The translations under genes were made by a program, and so were the position numbers. Of a DNA stretch of 6,277 bases, positions 1 to 6,170 are shown in pieces; position 1 is the stretch's first letter; every line of letters begins with the position of its first letter. A model generated the notes under the pieces. The model did not search any database and had not been told where the DNA came from. It was given only the letters and a program-made list of their open reading frames with translations. This stretch comes from Bacteroidales bacterium (GTDB lineage Bacteria; Bacteroidota; Bacteroidia; Bacteroidales; UBA7960): NCBI GenBank assembly GCA_003557805.1, contig PWNY01000207.1, forward strand, positions 1 to 6,277, written 5' to 3'.

Positions 1-357
1 AAGGAAGTAGGTACGGTAATACTTGGCCTCCTTGGTAAACAGACGCCCTATCACAAAAGCTGAACCATCCTGTGAATAGCCGTGATATATTATGGTAAAT
101 GATGAAGGGGCCTCACGAGAAAAAAAGTCCCTTAGAATAACCTCCGACTGGGATTTGCTGAAGGTCCCCTCGGCACGGGGCATTGAAAGTTCAACATTGG
201 TCCCGAAATGACGGGCAATACTTTTTGCACTGCCCTCTTCAAAGGCTTTCACAATTTCACTGACCATACGATCAGCCTGCTGTGCCCGGACAGCACCATG
301 GCCGAAAGGAACAAAAAGGTACACAAAAAGAAAGATCAACAAATGCCTGGAGCACAT
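1..357 (-). CDS. Secreted DUF4783 family protein, partial (C-terminus beyond left edge)
   Basis: Read on the minus strand from the ATG at 355-357, this gives 119 open codons to the window edge, so the C-terminus is missing. Residues 1-25 form a clear signal peptide: MCSRH, a hydrophobic core LLIFLFVYLFVPF, and a likely cleavage after AVRA, predicting export. The mature part begins QQADRMVSEIVKAFEEG and continues with a small alpha/beta domain that includes the stretches SIARHFGTNVELSMP and FTIIYHGYSQDGSAFVIGRL. I recognise this pattern as the Bacteroidota DUF4783 family, small NTF2-like secreted proteins of unknown function. The next upstream in-frame codons reach a stop at 373-375 with no alternative ATG, so the start is well fixed. 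In Bacteroides-type genomes such genes sit near rlmH and nadC; here it is divergent from rlmH, and nadC beyond the left edge is only a guess. Family assignment is from memory of sequence patterns; no molecular function can be given. Confidence 0.8.
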   Translation of the reverse strand, partial: MCSRHLLIFLFVYLFVPFGHGAVRAQQADRMVSEIVKAFEEGSAKSIARHFGTNVELSMPRAEGTFSKSQSEVILRDFFSREAPSSFTIIYHGYSQDGSAFVIGRLFTKEAKYYRTYFL

Positions 358-527
358 TATTGCCGGGAATTGTTAAATTTATAATCAAGCCAATGAGTAA
401 AAGCATCAAAAATCAATCCAAATTCTTCCTGAATGCCTTTAAAAAGTCCATTTCAGGCGGGAATGCTTAAATACCACCCAAATTTTACTGCAATGATAAT
501 AAATCATTTTAAAAGCTTAATTCTTTA

Positions 528-547
528 AAAGGCATAAATTTGCCTTT
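528..547. repeat. Perfect 7-bp inverted repeat over the rlmH -7 element
   Basis: AAAGGCA (528-534) and TGCCTTT (541-547) are exact inverted copies separated by six bases, TAAATT. The centre and the first two bases of the right arm make up the putative -7 element TAAATTTG. It could be an operator covering the promoter or a hairpin. On the minus strand the right arm is followed by TT and then AAAG, not a long T-run, and no minus-strand gene ends here, so a terminator is unlikely. Confidence 0.45.
535..542 (+). promoter_or_regulatory. Putative Bacteroidota -7 promoter element for rlmH
   Basis: TAAATTTG matches the Bacteroidota -7 consensus TAnnTTTG exactly and lies 32 bp before the rlmH ATG, a sensible distance for a short leader. 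No clear TTTG-type -33 element is visible at the expected distance upstream, which keeps confidence moderate in this A/T-rich spacer. Confidence 0.45.
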
Positions 548-574
548 CCTGCAAATATCAGAAACATATCCGGC

Positions 575-1048
575 ATGAAGATAAAACTGCTTGTTATAGG
601 GAAAACTGACAAAGGGTACCTGGAAGATGGTGTTAATGAGTACCTCGGCAGAATTAACAACTACACCGGCACCGAGATCATAGTTGCACCGCATAAGAAG
701 CAATGGTCAAAACTTTCAGCAAACGCCAGGAAAGAAAAGGAGGCCGAAATTATCCTCAAACATATCAAACAGTCTGATTACTGCATATTACTTGACGAGA
801 AGGGAAAGAGACTCACATCTGAGGGTTTTGCCAGCCTGCTGGAGAAGATCATAAGCGGTCCCTGCAACAAGCTGCTATTTGTTGCCGGAGGCCCCTGGGG
901 GTTCAGCCAAAGTGTGTACGCGAGTGCCAATATGAAGCTGTCACTCTCGCCCATGACCTTCTCGCACCAGCTAATAAGGCTTGTATTCCTTGAACAGCTA
1001 TACAGGGCAATGACGATCATAAGGGGTGAACCCTACCACAACCCCTAA
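575..1048 (+). CDS. rlmH: 23S rRNA (pseudouridine1915-N3)-methyltransferase RlmH
   Basis: RlmH is a small SPOUT-class, SAM-dependent enzyme. It works as a homodimer in the cytoplasm and methylates N3 of pseudouridine 1915 in helix 69 of 23S rRNA on assembled 70S ribosomes. The 157-residue product matches the usual length of about 155-160. Visible family features are the N-terminal strand MKIKLLVIGKT, the segment ILLDEKGKRLTSEGFA (71-86), the glycine-rich SAM-knot segment FVAGGPWGF (102-110), the helix-forming LSPMTFSHQLIRLVFLEQLYRA (124-145), and the C-terminal RGEPYH tail (150-155). The tail ends HNP where many relatives have HxE or HK; PYH is kept, so I expect an active enzyme. The ATG follows an A-rich leader with no Shine-Dalgarno. 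The gene is divergent from the DUF4783 gene and converges on the thioredoxin fusion gene with 12 bp between stops. Confidence 0.95.
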   Translation: MKIKLLVIGKTDKGYLEDGVNEYLGRINNYTGTEIIVAPHKKQWSKLSANARKEKEAEIILKHIKQSDYCILLDEKGKRLTSEGFASLLEKIISGPCNKLLFVAGGPWGFSQSVYASANMKLSLSPMTFSHQLIRLVFLEQLYRAMTIIRGEPYHNP

Positions 1049-1060
1049 AAGACAGTAAGG

Positions 1061-2326
1061 TTATTCACTCCTGGCCATAGCAAGTGATGCAATAGTACCG
1101 TCTCCGACCGCCGTTGTTATCTGCCTTACCTGCTTGCTTATGACATCTCCGGCGGCATATACCCCGGGGATACTGGTACGCATGTTTTCATCAACCTTAA
1201 TATAGCCCCACTCGTCCTTTTCAAGTGGATCACTTACAAGATCAAGATTGGGTTTCATACCAACAAAAACAAATACACCGTCGGAGATCAATTCACTTTT
1301 TTCACCGCTCTCCAGGTTTTCGATCCTCACAACCATCTTATCTCCCCTCTTTTCAAATCCCCTGGGCTCATGAGAGTACAGGATATCTATCTTCGGGTCT
1401 GCTTCAGCCCTTTCCTGCGCTACTTTGTTTGCAGTCAGGTAAGGTAACTGCTGTACCATGGTGATCTTTGATGCAAATTTTGAGATCAGCTCTGATTCCT
1501 CCACTGCTGTATTGCCACCGCCAATTATTACCACCTCCCTGTCGTGATAATATTTTGCATCGCAGGTTGCACAGTAAGATATACCTCTTCCATAATATTC
1601 CCTTTCACCTTCAATATTCAGATAGCGGGGAGAGGCACCGGTGCTTATAAGAATATTCCTGGCGCGAATGGTTTCATGACCGTCAACAACTACCTCCTTC
1701 TTTACAAGGTCTATTTTGTTTATGTCAACTGCAACCTTCATGTTGGCTCCGGCATTTTTTGCCTGCTCGGACATAAAGTGGGCAAGCATAAACCCGGGCT
1801 GAGGTTCGGGAAAACCGGGATAATTGCTTACCATATGTGTTGTAGACACCTGCCCCCCGGGCAGTGCCGGGTCAACCAGGAGGGTGTCTATACGGGCCTG
1901 TGCCAGGTATATGGCTGCAGCGAGCCCACCGGGTCCTGCACCGAGAATAAGCGAGTTGGTTTCGGTTGTCTTTGGTTTAATTGCAGAGTGTATTTCCCTT
2001 ACCCTGTCTTCAGGGAGCATGGCGTCGAGGTTCTGCATTATATCCGACCTCTTTATACCCCCCCTGAGTACATCCCCGGTCTGCTTTCCGTTTTTGAAGA
2101 ACAAAAGAGTGGGCGAGGAACTCACACCAAGCTTTTCGGCGAGCTGGCGGTTCTCCTGCCTGAATATTTTCAAAAACCTGATATCATTGCCGTAGAGTTT
2201 GTCAAGGGCATCGAACTTTGGGGCAAGGGCCTCACATGGCGGGCACTCGGTCGAATAGAAATCCAAAACCAAGTTTTCATTGGCATTTAACTCTTTTTCA
2301 AAGGAGTCCTGGTTTATTTCAGTCAT
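1061..2326 (-). CDS. Thioredoxin-thioredoxin reductase fusion (FAD-dependent pyridine nucleotide-disulfide oxidoreductase)
   Basis: The 421-residue protein joins two domains. Residues 1 to about 105 are a thioredoxin fold with the buried Asp22, redox site CPPC (28-31) and cis-proline in SPT (71-73). After a short linker (about 106-123), residues 124-421 form a low-molecular-weight thioredoxin reductase: FAD site GAGPGG (129-134), redox site CATC (252-255), nucleotide site GGGNTA (269-274), FAD-binding VYAAGD (389-394) and the C-terminal RQITTAVGDG (401-410). The expected role is cytoplasmic: electrons pass from FAD to CATC and then, probably, to the tethered CPPC, supporting disulfide reduction and antioxidant defence. 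AhpF is an alternative, but it is about 520 residues with a double thioredoxin-fold N-terminus, so it does not fit. Mycobacterium leprae has a fusion in the opposite order. The NADPH-specific HRRxxxR motif is replaced by QQLPYLT (292-298), so the electron donor is uncertain. The gene is monocistronic in this window and divergent from the carboxylase operon. Confidence 0.9.
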   Translation of the reverse strand: MTEINQDSFEKELNANENLVLDFYSTECPPCEALAPKFDALDKLYGNDIRFLKIFRQENRQLAEKLGVSSSPTLLFFKNGKQTGDVLRGGIKRSDIMQNLDAMLPEDRVREIHSAIKPKTTETNSLILGAGPGGLAAAIYLAQARIDTLLVDPALPGGQVSTTHMVSNYPGFPEPQPGFMLAHFMSEQAKNAGANMKVAVDINKIDLVKKEVVVDGHETIRARNILISTGASPRYLNIEGEREYYGRGISYCATCDAKYYHDREVVIIGGGNTAVEESELISKFASKITMVQQLPYLTANKVAQERAEADPKIDILYSHEPRGFEKRGDKMVVRIENLESGEKSELISDGVFVFVGMKPNLDLVSDPLEKDEWGYIKVDENMRTSIPGVYAAGDVISKQVRQITTAVGDGTIASLAMARSE

Positions 2327-2547
2327 TATGCAATTTTTTTGAATTGTTTAAATATGAACAAAAACAGCAGTTTTTTCTTAAATTTCCGGGCTCATGCTTT
2401 TCCCAGCTTATTTTTTATATATTACTATCTTTATATATTTATCGGTTGCAGGTATCAAAATCCCTGCCACAATACAAAATATGACAATCTGTCAAATTAC
2501 GGGATAAATTTCTAAATTTATACTATTGTTTAACAAACTTCACTATT
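2327..2547. other. A/T-rich divergent intergenic region between thioredoxin fusion gene and carboxylase operon
   Basis: These 221 bp must carry both divergent promoters. On the plus strand there are three near matches to TAnnTTTG: TAAATTTC (2505-2512), TAAATTTA (2513-2520) and TACTATTG (2521-2528), each with one mismatch. None has a convincing -33 partner, so I cannot choose one for the carboxylase operon. No good -7 match is seen on the minus strand. The region also holds a short perfect palindrome (2482-2494) and a 5-bp GCAGG/CCTGC inverted repeat (2448-2452 and 2463-2467). I see no small gene or RNA in it. Confidence 0.5.
2482..2494. repeat. Short perfect palindrome TGACA-ATC-TGTCA, possible operator
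   Basis: TGACA (2482-2486) and TGTCA (2490-2494) are exact inverted copies around a 3-bp centre, 53 bp before the carboxylase start codon and 155 bp before the thioredoxin fusion start on the other strand. Its placement between divergent genes suits a dimeric regulator, but I cannot match it to a known regulator's site, and short palindromes occur by chance. Confidence 0.3.
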
Positions 2548-4053
2548 ATGATCAAGAAGGTATTGGTGGCCAATCGCGGTGAGATTGCAGTGAGGATAAT
2601 CCGCTCATGCCGCGAAATGGACATCCGTACGGTAGCGGTTTATTCCGATGCAGACCGAAGGGCGCTGCACGTTTTGTATGCAGATGAGGCATTCCATATC
2701 GGACCCTCCCCTTCTGCCGACTCCTACCTGAACATTGACAACATAATCAAAGCTGCCCGCCTGAGCGGAGCTGACGCGATTCACCCGGGATACGGGTTCC
2801 TTTCTGAAAACGCTGACTTCTCGCAGCGGTGCAAAAAAGAGGGCATAATTTTTATCGGACCCTCCCCTTCCGCAATATCGATGATGGGTGACAAGATTAC
2901 CGCCCGCAAAACCATGTTAAAGGCAGGTGTGCCTGTGGTGCCTGGCACGGATGACAGGATCACCTCGGACGAGCAGGCAGTTAAGGTAATAAAGGAGACA
3001 GGCTTTCCTGTAATGATAAAGGCATCTGCCGGAGGAGGAGGAAAGGGAATGCGCCTTGTAAGCAGGGAGGCAGATATAAGATCTGCACTCAGGTCGGCAC
3101 GTTCCGAAGCAAAAACTGCTTTCGGGGATGATTCGGTATTTATTGAGAAGTACATCGAATCCCCCCACCATATTGAGTTTCAAATACTGGCCGACAGTCA
3201 CGGGAATATAGTCCAACTGTTCGAGAGGGAGTGCTCAATACAAAGGAGGCACCAGAAAATAATCGAGGAAACCCCCTCTCCAATACTGAACCCGGAAATG
3301 AGGAAAAAGATGGGTGATGATGCAATAACAGCAGCAAGGGCGGTGGATTACGAGGGAGCTGGCACTGTTGAGTTTATCGTTGACAGGGACCGCAACTATT
3401 ATTTTCTGGAGATGAATACCAGGCTCCAGGTAGAACATCCGATCACAGAGAGGGTAGTCGGTGTTGACCTGGTAAAGGAACAGATCAATATAGCTAACGG
3501 TAAACCTTTGCGGCTCAGACAAAAAGAGTTGAAGCAACACGGTCACGCCATAGAGTTCAGGGTTTATGCAGAAGATCCCGAGAACAACTTCATGCCGGCA
3601 CCAGGTGTGGTAACTCATATAGATATACCATACGGCGTGGGTGTAAGGGTTGACGGATCCATTTATGAGGGATTTGAGATCCCACTCTATTATGACCCCC
3701 TTATCGCCAAGCTTATTGTTTGGGGAAAAGACAGGAAGGATGCCCTTGAAAGGAGCAGGAGGGCCCTTAAGGAGTTCAAGATCGCGGGGGTTAGGAACAA
3801 CCTTCTTTTCCTCGGAGGCATACTCAGGTCGGAAGGTTTTGTAAAAGGCGAATATACCACCCACTATATCGATGAGAACCGAGATATTCTCATGAAGAAT
3901 GAAAAATGCGAGGACCATTGTGAGGATATCGTGATCATAACGGCTTTCATGGAATATCTGCAAAAGGTAAAGAAGGCCAGCCCAAAGGAAATGACCGCGA
4001 TAAAGAATAACTGGAAGGATTACAGTAGGGTAAGGAGTGTCCTGAAACTGTAA
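2548..4053 (+). CDS. Acyl-CoA carboxylase, biotin carboxylase subunit (AccC/PccA-type)
   Basis: This cytoplasmic subunit uses ATP and bicarbonate to carboxylate the biotin on the carrier protein encoded next. The 501-residue product begins with the canonical IKKVLVANRGEIAVRI and shows the ATP-grasp biotin carboxylase layout: N-terminal domain about 1-114, glycine-rich lid GGGGKGM (162-168), and C-terminal domain to about 445. Residues matching the E. coli AccC active site are present: Lys116, Lys158, Glu200, Lys237, Glu275, Glu288, Asn290, Arg292, Glu296 and Arg338, with the signature EMNTRLQVEHP at 288-298. It is about 50 residues longer than E. coli AccC (449), with a charged C-terminal extension containing CEDHCED and ending SVLKL. 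As far as I recall, similar lengths are usual in Bacteroidota homologues. It is the first gene of a three-gene operon, with 13 bp to the next gene. Pyruvate carboxylase and urea carboxylase are ruled out by length and context. Whether this enzyme also serves acetyl-CoA carboxylation cannot be told from this gene alone. Confidence 0.93.
   Translation: MIKKVLVANRGEIAVRIIRSCREMDIRTVAVYSDADRRALHVLYADEAFHIGPSPSADSYLNIDNIIKAARLSGADAIHPGYGFLSENADFSQRCKKEGIIFIGPSPSAISMMGDKITARKTMLKAGVPVVPGTDDRITSDEQAVKVIKETGFPVMIKASAGGGGKGMRLVSREADIRSALRSARSEAKTAFGDDSVFIEKYIESPHHIEFQILADSHGNIVQLFERECSIQRRHQKIIEETPSPILNPEMRKKMGDDAITAARAVDYEGAGTVEFIVDRDRNYYFLEMNTRLQVEHPITERVVGVDLVKEQINIANGKPLRLRQKELKQHGHAIEFRVYAEDPENNFMPAPGVVTHIDIPYGVGVRVDGSIYEGFEIPLYYDPLIAKLIVWGKDRKDALERSRRALKEFKIAGVRNNLLFLGGILRSEGFVKGEYTTHYIDENRDILMKNEKCEDHCEDIVIITAFMEYLQKVKKASPKEMTAIKNNWKDYSRVRSVLKL
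2697..2714 (+). repeat. 18-bp in-frame direct repeat within biotin carboxylase gene, copy 1
   Basis: TATCGGACCCTCCCCTTC occurs here and again at 2853-2870, 156 bp (52 codons) apart and in the same frame. Both copies encode IGPSPS, in the two homologous family positions around residues 51-57 and 103-109. The amino-acid repetition is partly a family feature; exact nucleotide identity including third positions is more than needed. Confidence 0.6.
2853..2870 (+). repeat. 18-bp in-frame direct repeat within biotin carboxylase gene, copy 2
   Basis: Second exact copy of the 18-bp sequence at 2697-2714. It encodes the FIGPSPSA segment just before the MMGDK motif (113-116) of the biotin carboxylase, where many relatives have a different residue pattern such as IGPKAE. 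Confidence 0.6.
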
Positions 4054-4066
4054 AAAACAAAATAAT

Positions 4067-4582
4067 ATGTCATACGAGGTAAAACTAAATGACCGGCTGG
4101 CACGTGTGGAGGTAATCAACCAGGACGGCAACCAGCTTCTGGTCTCGGTGGACGGTAAAGAGTACGAGCTTGATTTCGTACAGATTGGGAAAGGGAGCTA
4201 CTCTATACTGCACAAAAACAGGTCGTACAATGTCGAACTGATACCTGTTAACGGAATAAAAAGATATCAGGCACACACATTGCAGAACAGCTTTGATGTT
4301 GAGATAATAGATGCGGAGTCAAAATATATTGCAAGCCGCAAAAGGGAACATGATGCGGCAGATGAAGCAGTAATTTCCTCCCCGATACCGGGCAGGGTTG
4401 TAAGCATCATGGTAAGTGAGGGGGAAACAGTAGAAGCGGGGCAAAGCCTGGTAATTATCTCCGCCATGAAAATGGAGAGTGAGTTCAGGGCACCCAGGGC
4501 AGGCAAAGTGATCTCTGTCATGGTCACTGAGGGTCAGAGTGTAGAGGCCCGGCAGGAACTGGTGCTGCTGGAGTATTCATGA
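4067..4582 (+). CDS. Acyl-CoA carboxylase, biotin carboxyl carrier protein subunit
   Basis: This 171-residue protein carries the biotin that shuttles carboxyl groups between the biotin carboxylase and carboxyltransferase subunits. Residues about 101-171 are a biotinyl domain: SSPIPGRVVSIMVSEGETV, then the biotinylation motif SAMKMES with Lys135 as the expected biotin attachment site, then a symmetric second half (APRAGKVISVMVTEGQSV). Residues 1 to about 90 lack the Ala/Pro-rich linker of E. coli AccB. They instead contain repeated strand-like segments (VSVDGKEYELDF, YSILHKNRSYNVEL, SFDVEIIDA), resembling the beta-barrel BT region of fused propionyl-CoA carboxylase alpha subunits. That reading is inference. 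The start ATG follows the previous stop by 13 bp, with an A-rich leader and no Shine-Dalgarno; the next gene starts 37 bp downstream. Lipoyl carriers are an alternative family, but MKM with this operon context points to biotin. Confidence 0.92.
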   Translation: MSYEVKLNDRLARVEVINQDGNQLLVSVDGKEYELDFVQIGKGSYSILHKNRSYNVELIPVNGIKRYQAHTLQNSFDVEIIDAESKYIASRKREHDAADEAVISSPIPGRVVSIMVSEGETVEAGQSLVIISAMKMESEFRAPRAGKVISVMVTEGQSVEARQELVLLEYS

Positions 4583-4619
4583 GTAATAATGAAACCCAAG
4601 TGAAAAACAGATCTCTAAT

Positions 4620-6161
4620 ATGGAAAACAACAGGGAAGAACTGTATAAGAAGCTGGAAAGGCTGAACAAAGAGGCTGAAAGCGGAGGTGGTCCGGAGAGG
4701 ATCGAAAAGATCCATCAGTCGGGCAGGAAGACCGCCCGTGAAAGAATCGCGGACCTTCTGGACCCGGATACATTCGTGGAGGTCGGCAAGCTGGTGGTGC
4801 ACCGGAGCCATGATTTCGGAATGGAAAAACAAAAGATTCCGGGAGATGGCATGGTAACTGGTTATGGTAAAATAGACGGGAGGCTTGTATATGTTTATGC
4901 ACAGGATTTCTCCGTATTTGGAGGCTCACTCAGCCGGGCCAATGCAGATAAGATCGTTAAGGTGCAGGAGTTGTCAATGAAAATGGGTGCACCTCTTATA
5001 GGGCTTAATGACAGCGGGGGTGCTCGTATACAGGAAGGAGTAGAAAGCCTCGCCGGATATGCAGATATCTTCCTTCGCAATGTCAGGGCAAGCGGCGTTG
5101 TACCGCAGATATCAGCCATACTGGGGCCATGTGCTGGTGGCGCCGTATATTCACCGGCCCTTACAGACTTTATCTTCATGACAAAGCAGACCAGTTATAT
5201 GTTCGTAACCGGGCCGGATGTAATAAAGGCCGTTACACATGAGGAGATTAGCAAGAATGAGCTTGGGGGTGCTGCCACCCATAACAGCAAAAGCGGTGTT
5301 GCCCACTTTCGTGCCGACGACGACAGCCAGGCAATGATTATGATAAGGGAGCTGCTGGGCTTTCTGCCGTCAAACAATATGGAAGATCCACCTGTTAAGC
5401 CATGTACGGATTCTGCTCACCGCACCGATGACAGGCTGAATGACCTTGTACCTGACAACCCGAACAAGGCTTATGATATCAAGGAGATAATCCATAGCGT
5501 GGCAGACGATCATAACTTCCTGGAGGTACAACAATATTATGCACCAAACGTGGTAGTCGGATTTGGCCGCCTGAACGGGAAACCGGTAGGATTTGTGGCC
5601 AACCAGCCGGCAGCCATGGCAGGAGTACTGGACATTGACGCATCCCTGAAGGCGGCACGCTTTGTAAGGTTCTGTGATGCGTTCAATATCCCGCTGATAA
5701 CCTTTGCGGATGTACCTGGGTTTTTGCCCGGAAGCGACCAGGAGTACGGGGGTATTATCAAACATGGTGCAAAGCTGATATATGCATATGCCGAGGCAAC
5801 CGTGCCAAAGATCACAGTAATTACAAGAAAGGCCTATGGCGGTGCTTACTGTGTAATGTCAAGCAAGCATCTTGGCGGGGATATCAATTATGCATACCCG
5901 ACAGCCGAGATCGCCGTTATGGGGCCTGAAGGTGCAGTTAATATACTTTACCGCAACAAATTAAAGGAACAGGAGAAGCTGAAGGCAATTGAGGATTACA
6001 GGATCAGGTTCTGCAACCCATACAAGGCTGCAGGCCTTGGTTATATTGACGAGGTAATACAGCCACGAAACACCCGTCTTAAATTAATACAGGCCCTTGA
6101 AATGACGGAGAACAAACGTGAGGTAACACCACCGAAGAAACACGGTAATCTCCCACTTTAA
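4620..6161 (+). CDS. mmdA: Acyl-CoA (propionyl-CoA) carboxylase, carboxyltransferase beta subunit, MmdA/PccB family
   Basis: This subunit transfers the carboxyl group from carboxybiotin to an acyl-CoA, most likely propionyl-CoA to methylmalonyl-CoA, linking propionate metabolism to succinate through methylmalonyl-CoA mutase. At 513 residues it has the full family length with two crotonase-like halves. The N-half carries NDSGGARIQEGVESLAGY (130-147) and the oxyanion loop GPCAGGAVYSPA (169-180). The C-half carries FADVPGFLPGSDQEYGGI (362-379), KAYGGAY (404-410), PTAEIAVMGPEGAV (427-440) and the C-terminal KKHGNLPL. The position after GGAY, which helps set acyl-CoA preference in actinobacterial homologues, is Cys411 rather than the Asp of typical propionyl-CoA enzymes. 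An in-frame stop at 4590-4592 leaves 4620 as the only upstream ATG. Because a biotin carboxylase is in the operon, an ATP-dependent carboxylase fits better than a sodium-pumping decarboxylase, though the subunit could be shared. The symbol mmdA reflects the family; pccB is equally apt. Confidence 0.92.
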   Translation: MENNREELYKKLERLNKEAESGGGPERIEKIHQSGRKTARERIADLLDPDTFVEVGKLVVHRSHDFGMEKQKIPGDGMVTGYGKIDGRLVYVYAQDFSVFGGSLSRANADKIVKVQELSMKMGAPLIGLNDSGGARIQEGVESLAGYADIFLRNVRASGVVPQISAILGPCAGGAVYSPALTDFIFMTKQTSYMFVTGPDVIKAVTHEEISKNELGGAATHNSKSGVAHFRADDDSQAMIMIRELLGFLPSNNMEDPPVKPCTDSAHRTDDRLNDLVPDNPNKAYDIKEIIHSVADDHNFLEVQQYYAPNVVVGFGRLNGKPVGFVANQPAAMAGVLDIDASLKAARFVRFCDAFNIPLITFADVPGFLPGSDQEYGGIIKHGAKLIYAYAEATVPKITVITRKAYGGAYCVMSSKHLGGDINYAYPTAEIAVMGPEGAVNILYRNKLKEQEKLKAIEDYRIRFCNPYKAAGLGYIDEVIQPRNTRLKLIQALEMTENKREVTPPKKHGNLPL

Positions 6162-6170
6162 AAAAATTCT

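Noticed and set aside
282..470. A 62-codon plus-strand open frame over the start of the DUF4783 gene and its spacer.
   Set aside because: Its first part is antisense to the signal peptide region of the DUF4783 gene. The rest is Lys/Ser-rich translation of A/T-rich spacer with no features.
1022..1046. AGGGGT / ACCCCT 6-bp stem at the end of rlmH as a terminator between the convergent genes.
   Set aside because: The stem lies inside the coding end, has a 13-base loop, and is followed by AAAAGACAG rather than a T-run on either strand, so it lacks terminator character.
1544..2290. A 248-codon plus-strand open frame opposite the thioredoxin fusion gene.
   Set aside because: It lies wholly antisense to a strongly conserved protein. 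Its translation is rich in Cys, Gly and Tyr without any known domain, so it is a shadow frame.
1061..2326. Annotation of the fusion protein as alkyl hydroperoxide reductase subunit F.
   Set aside because: AhpF is about 520 residues with two tandem thioredoxin folds. This protein has 421 residues and one thioredoxin fold, and no ahpC lies nearby.
3235..4131. A 298-codon minus-strand open frame opposite the biotin carboxylase gene.
   Set aside because: It is antisense to an unmistakable AccC-type protein and its translation shows no family features.
4579..4665. A 28-codon ORF starting at an ATGA overlap with the carrier protein stop and running into mmdA.
   Set aside because: Its frame continues through mmdA coding sequence before a stop. 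The peptide (MSNNETQVKN...) has no recognisable features, and the overlap is probably chance.
2548..6161. Reading the operon as a sodium-translocating methylmalonyl-CoA decarboxylase.
   Set aside because: No membrane subunits (OadB/OadG-like) are present in the window, and an ATP-grasp biotin carboxylase leads the operon, which points to an ATP-dependent carboxylase.
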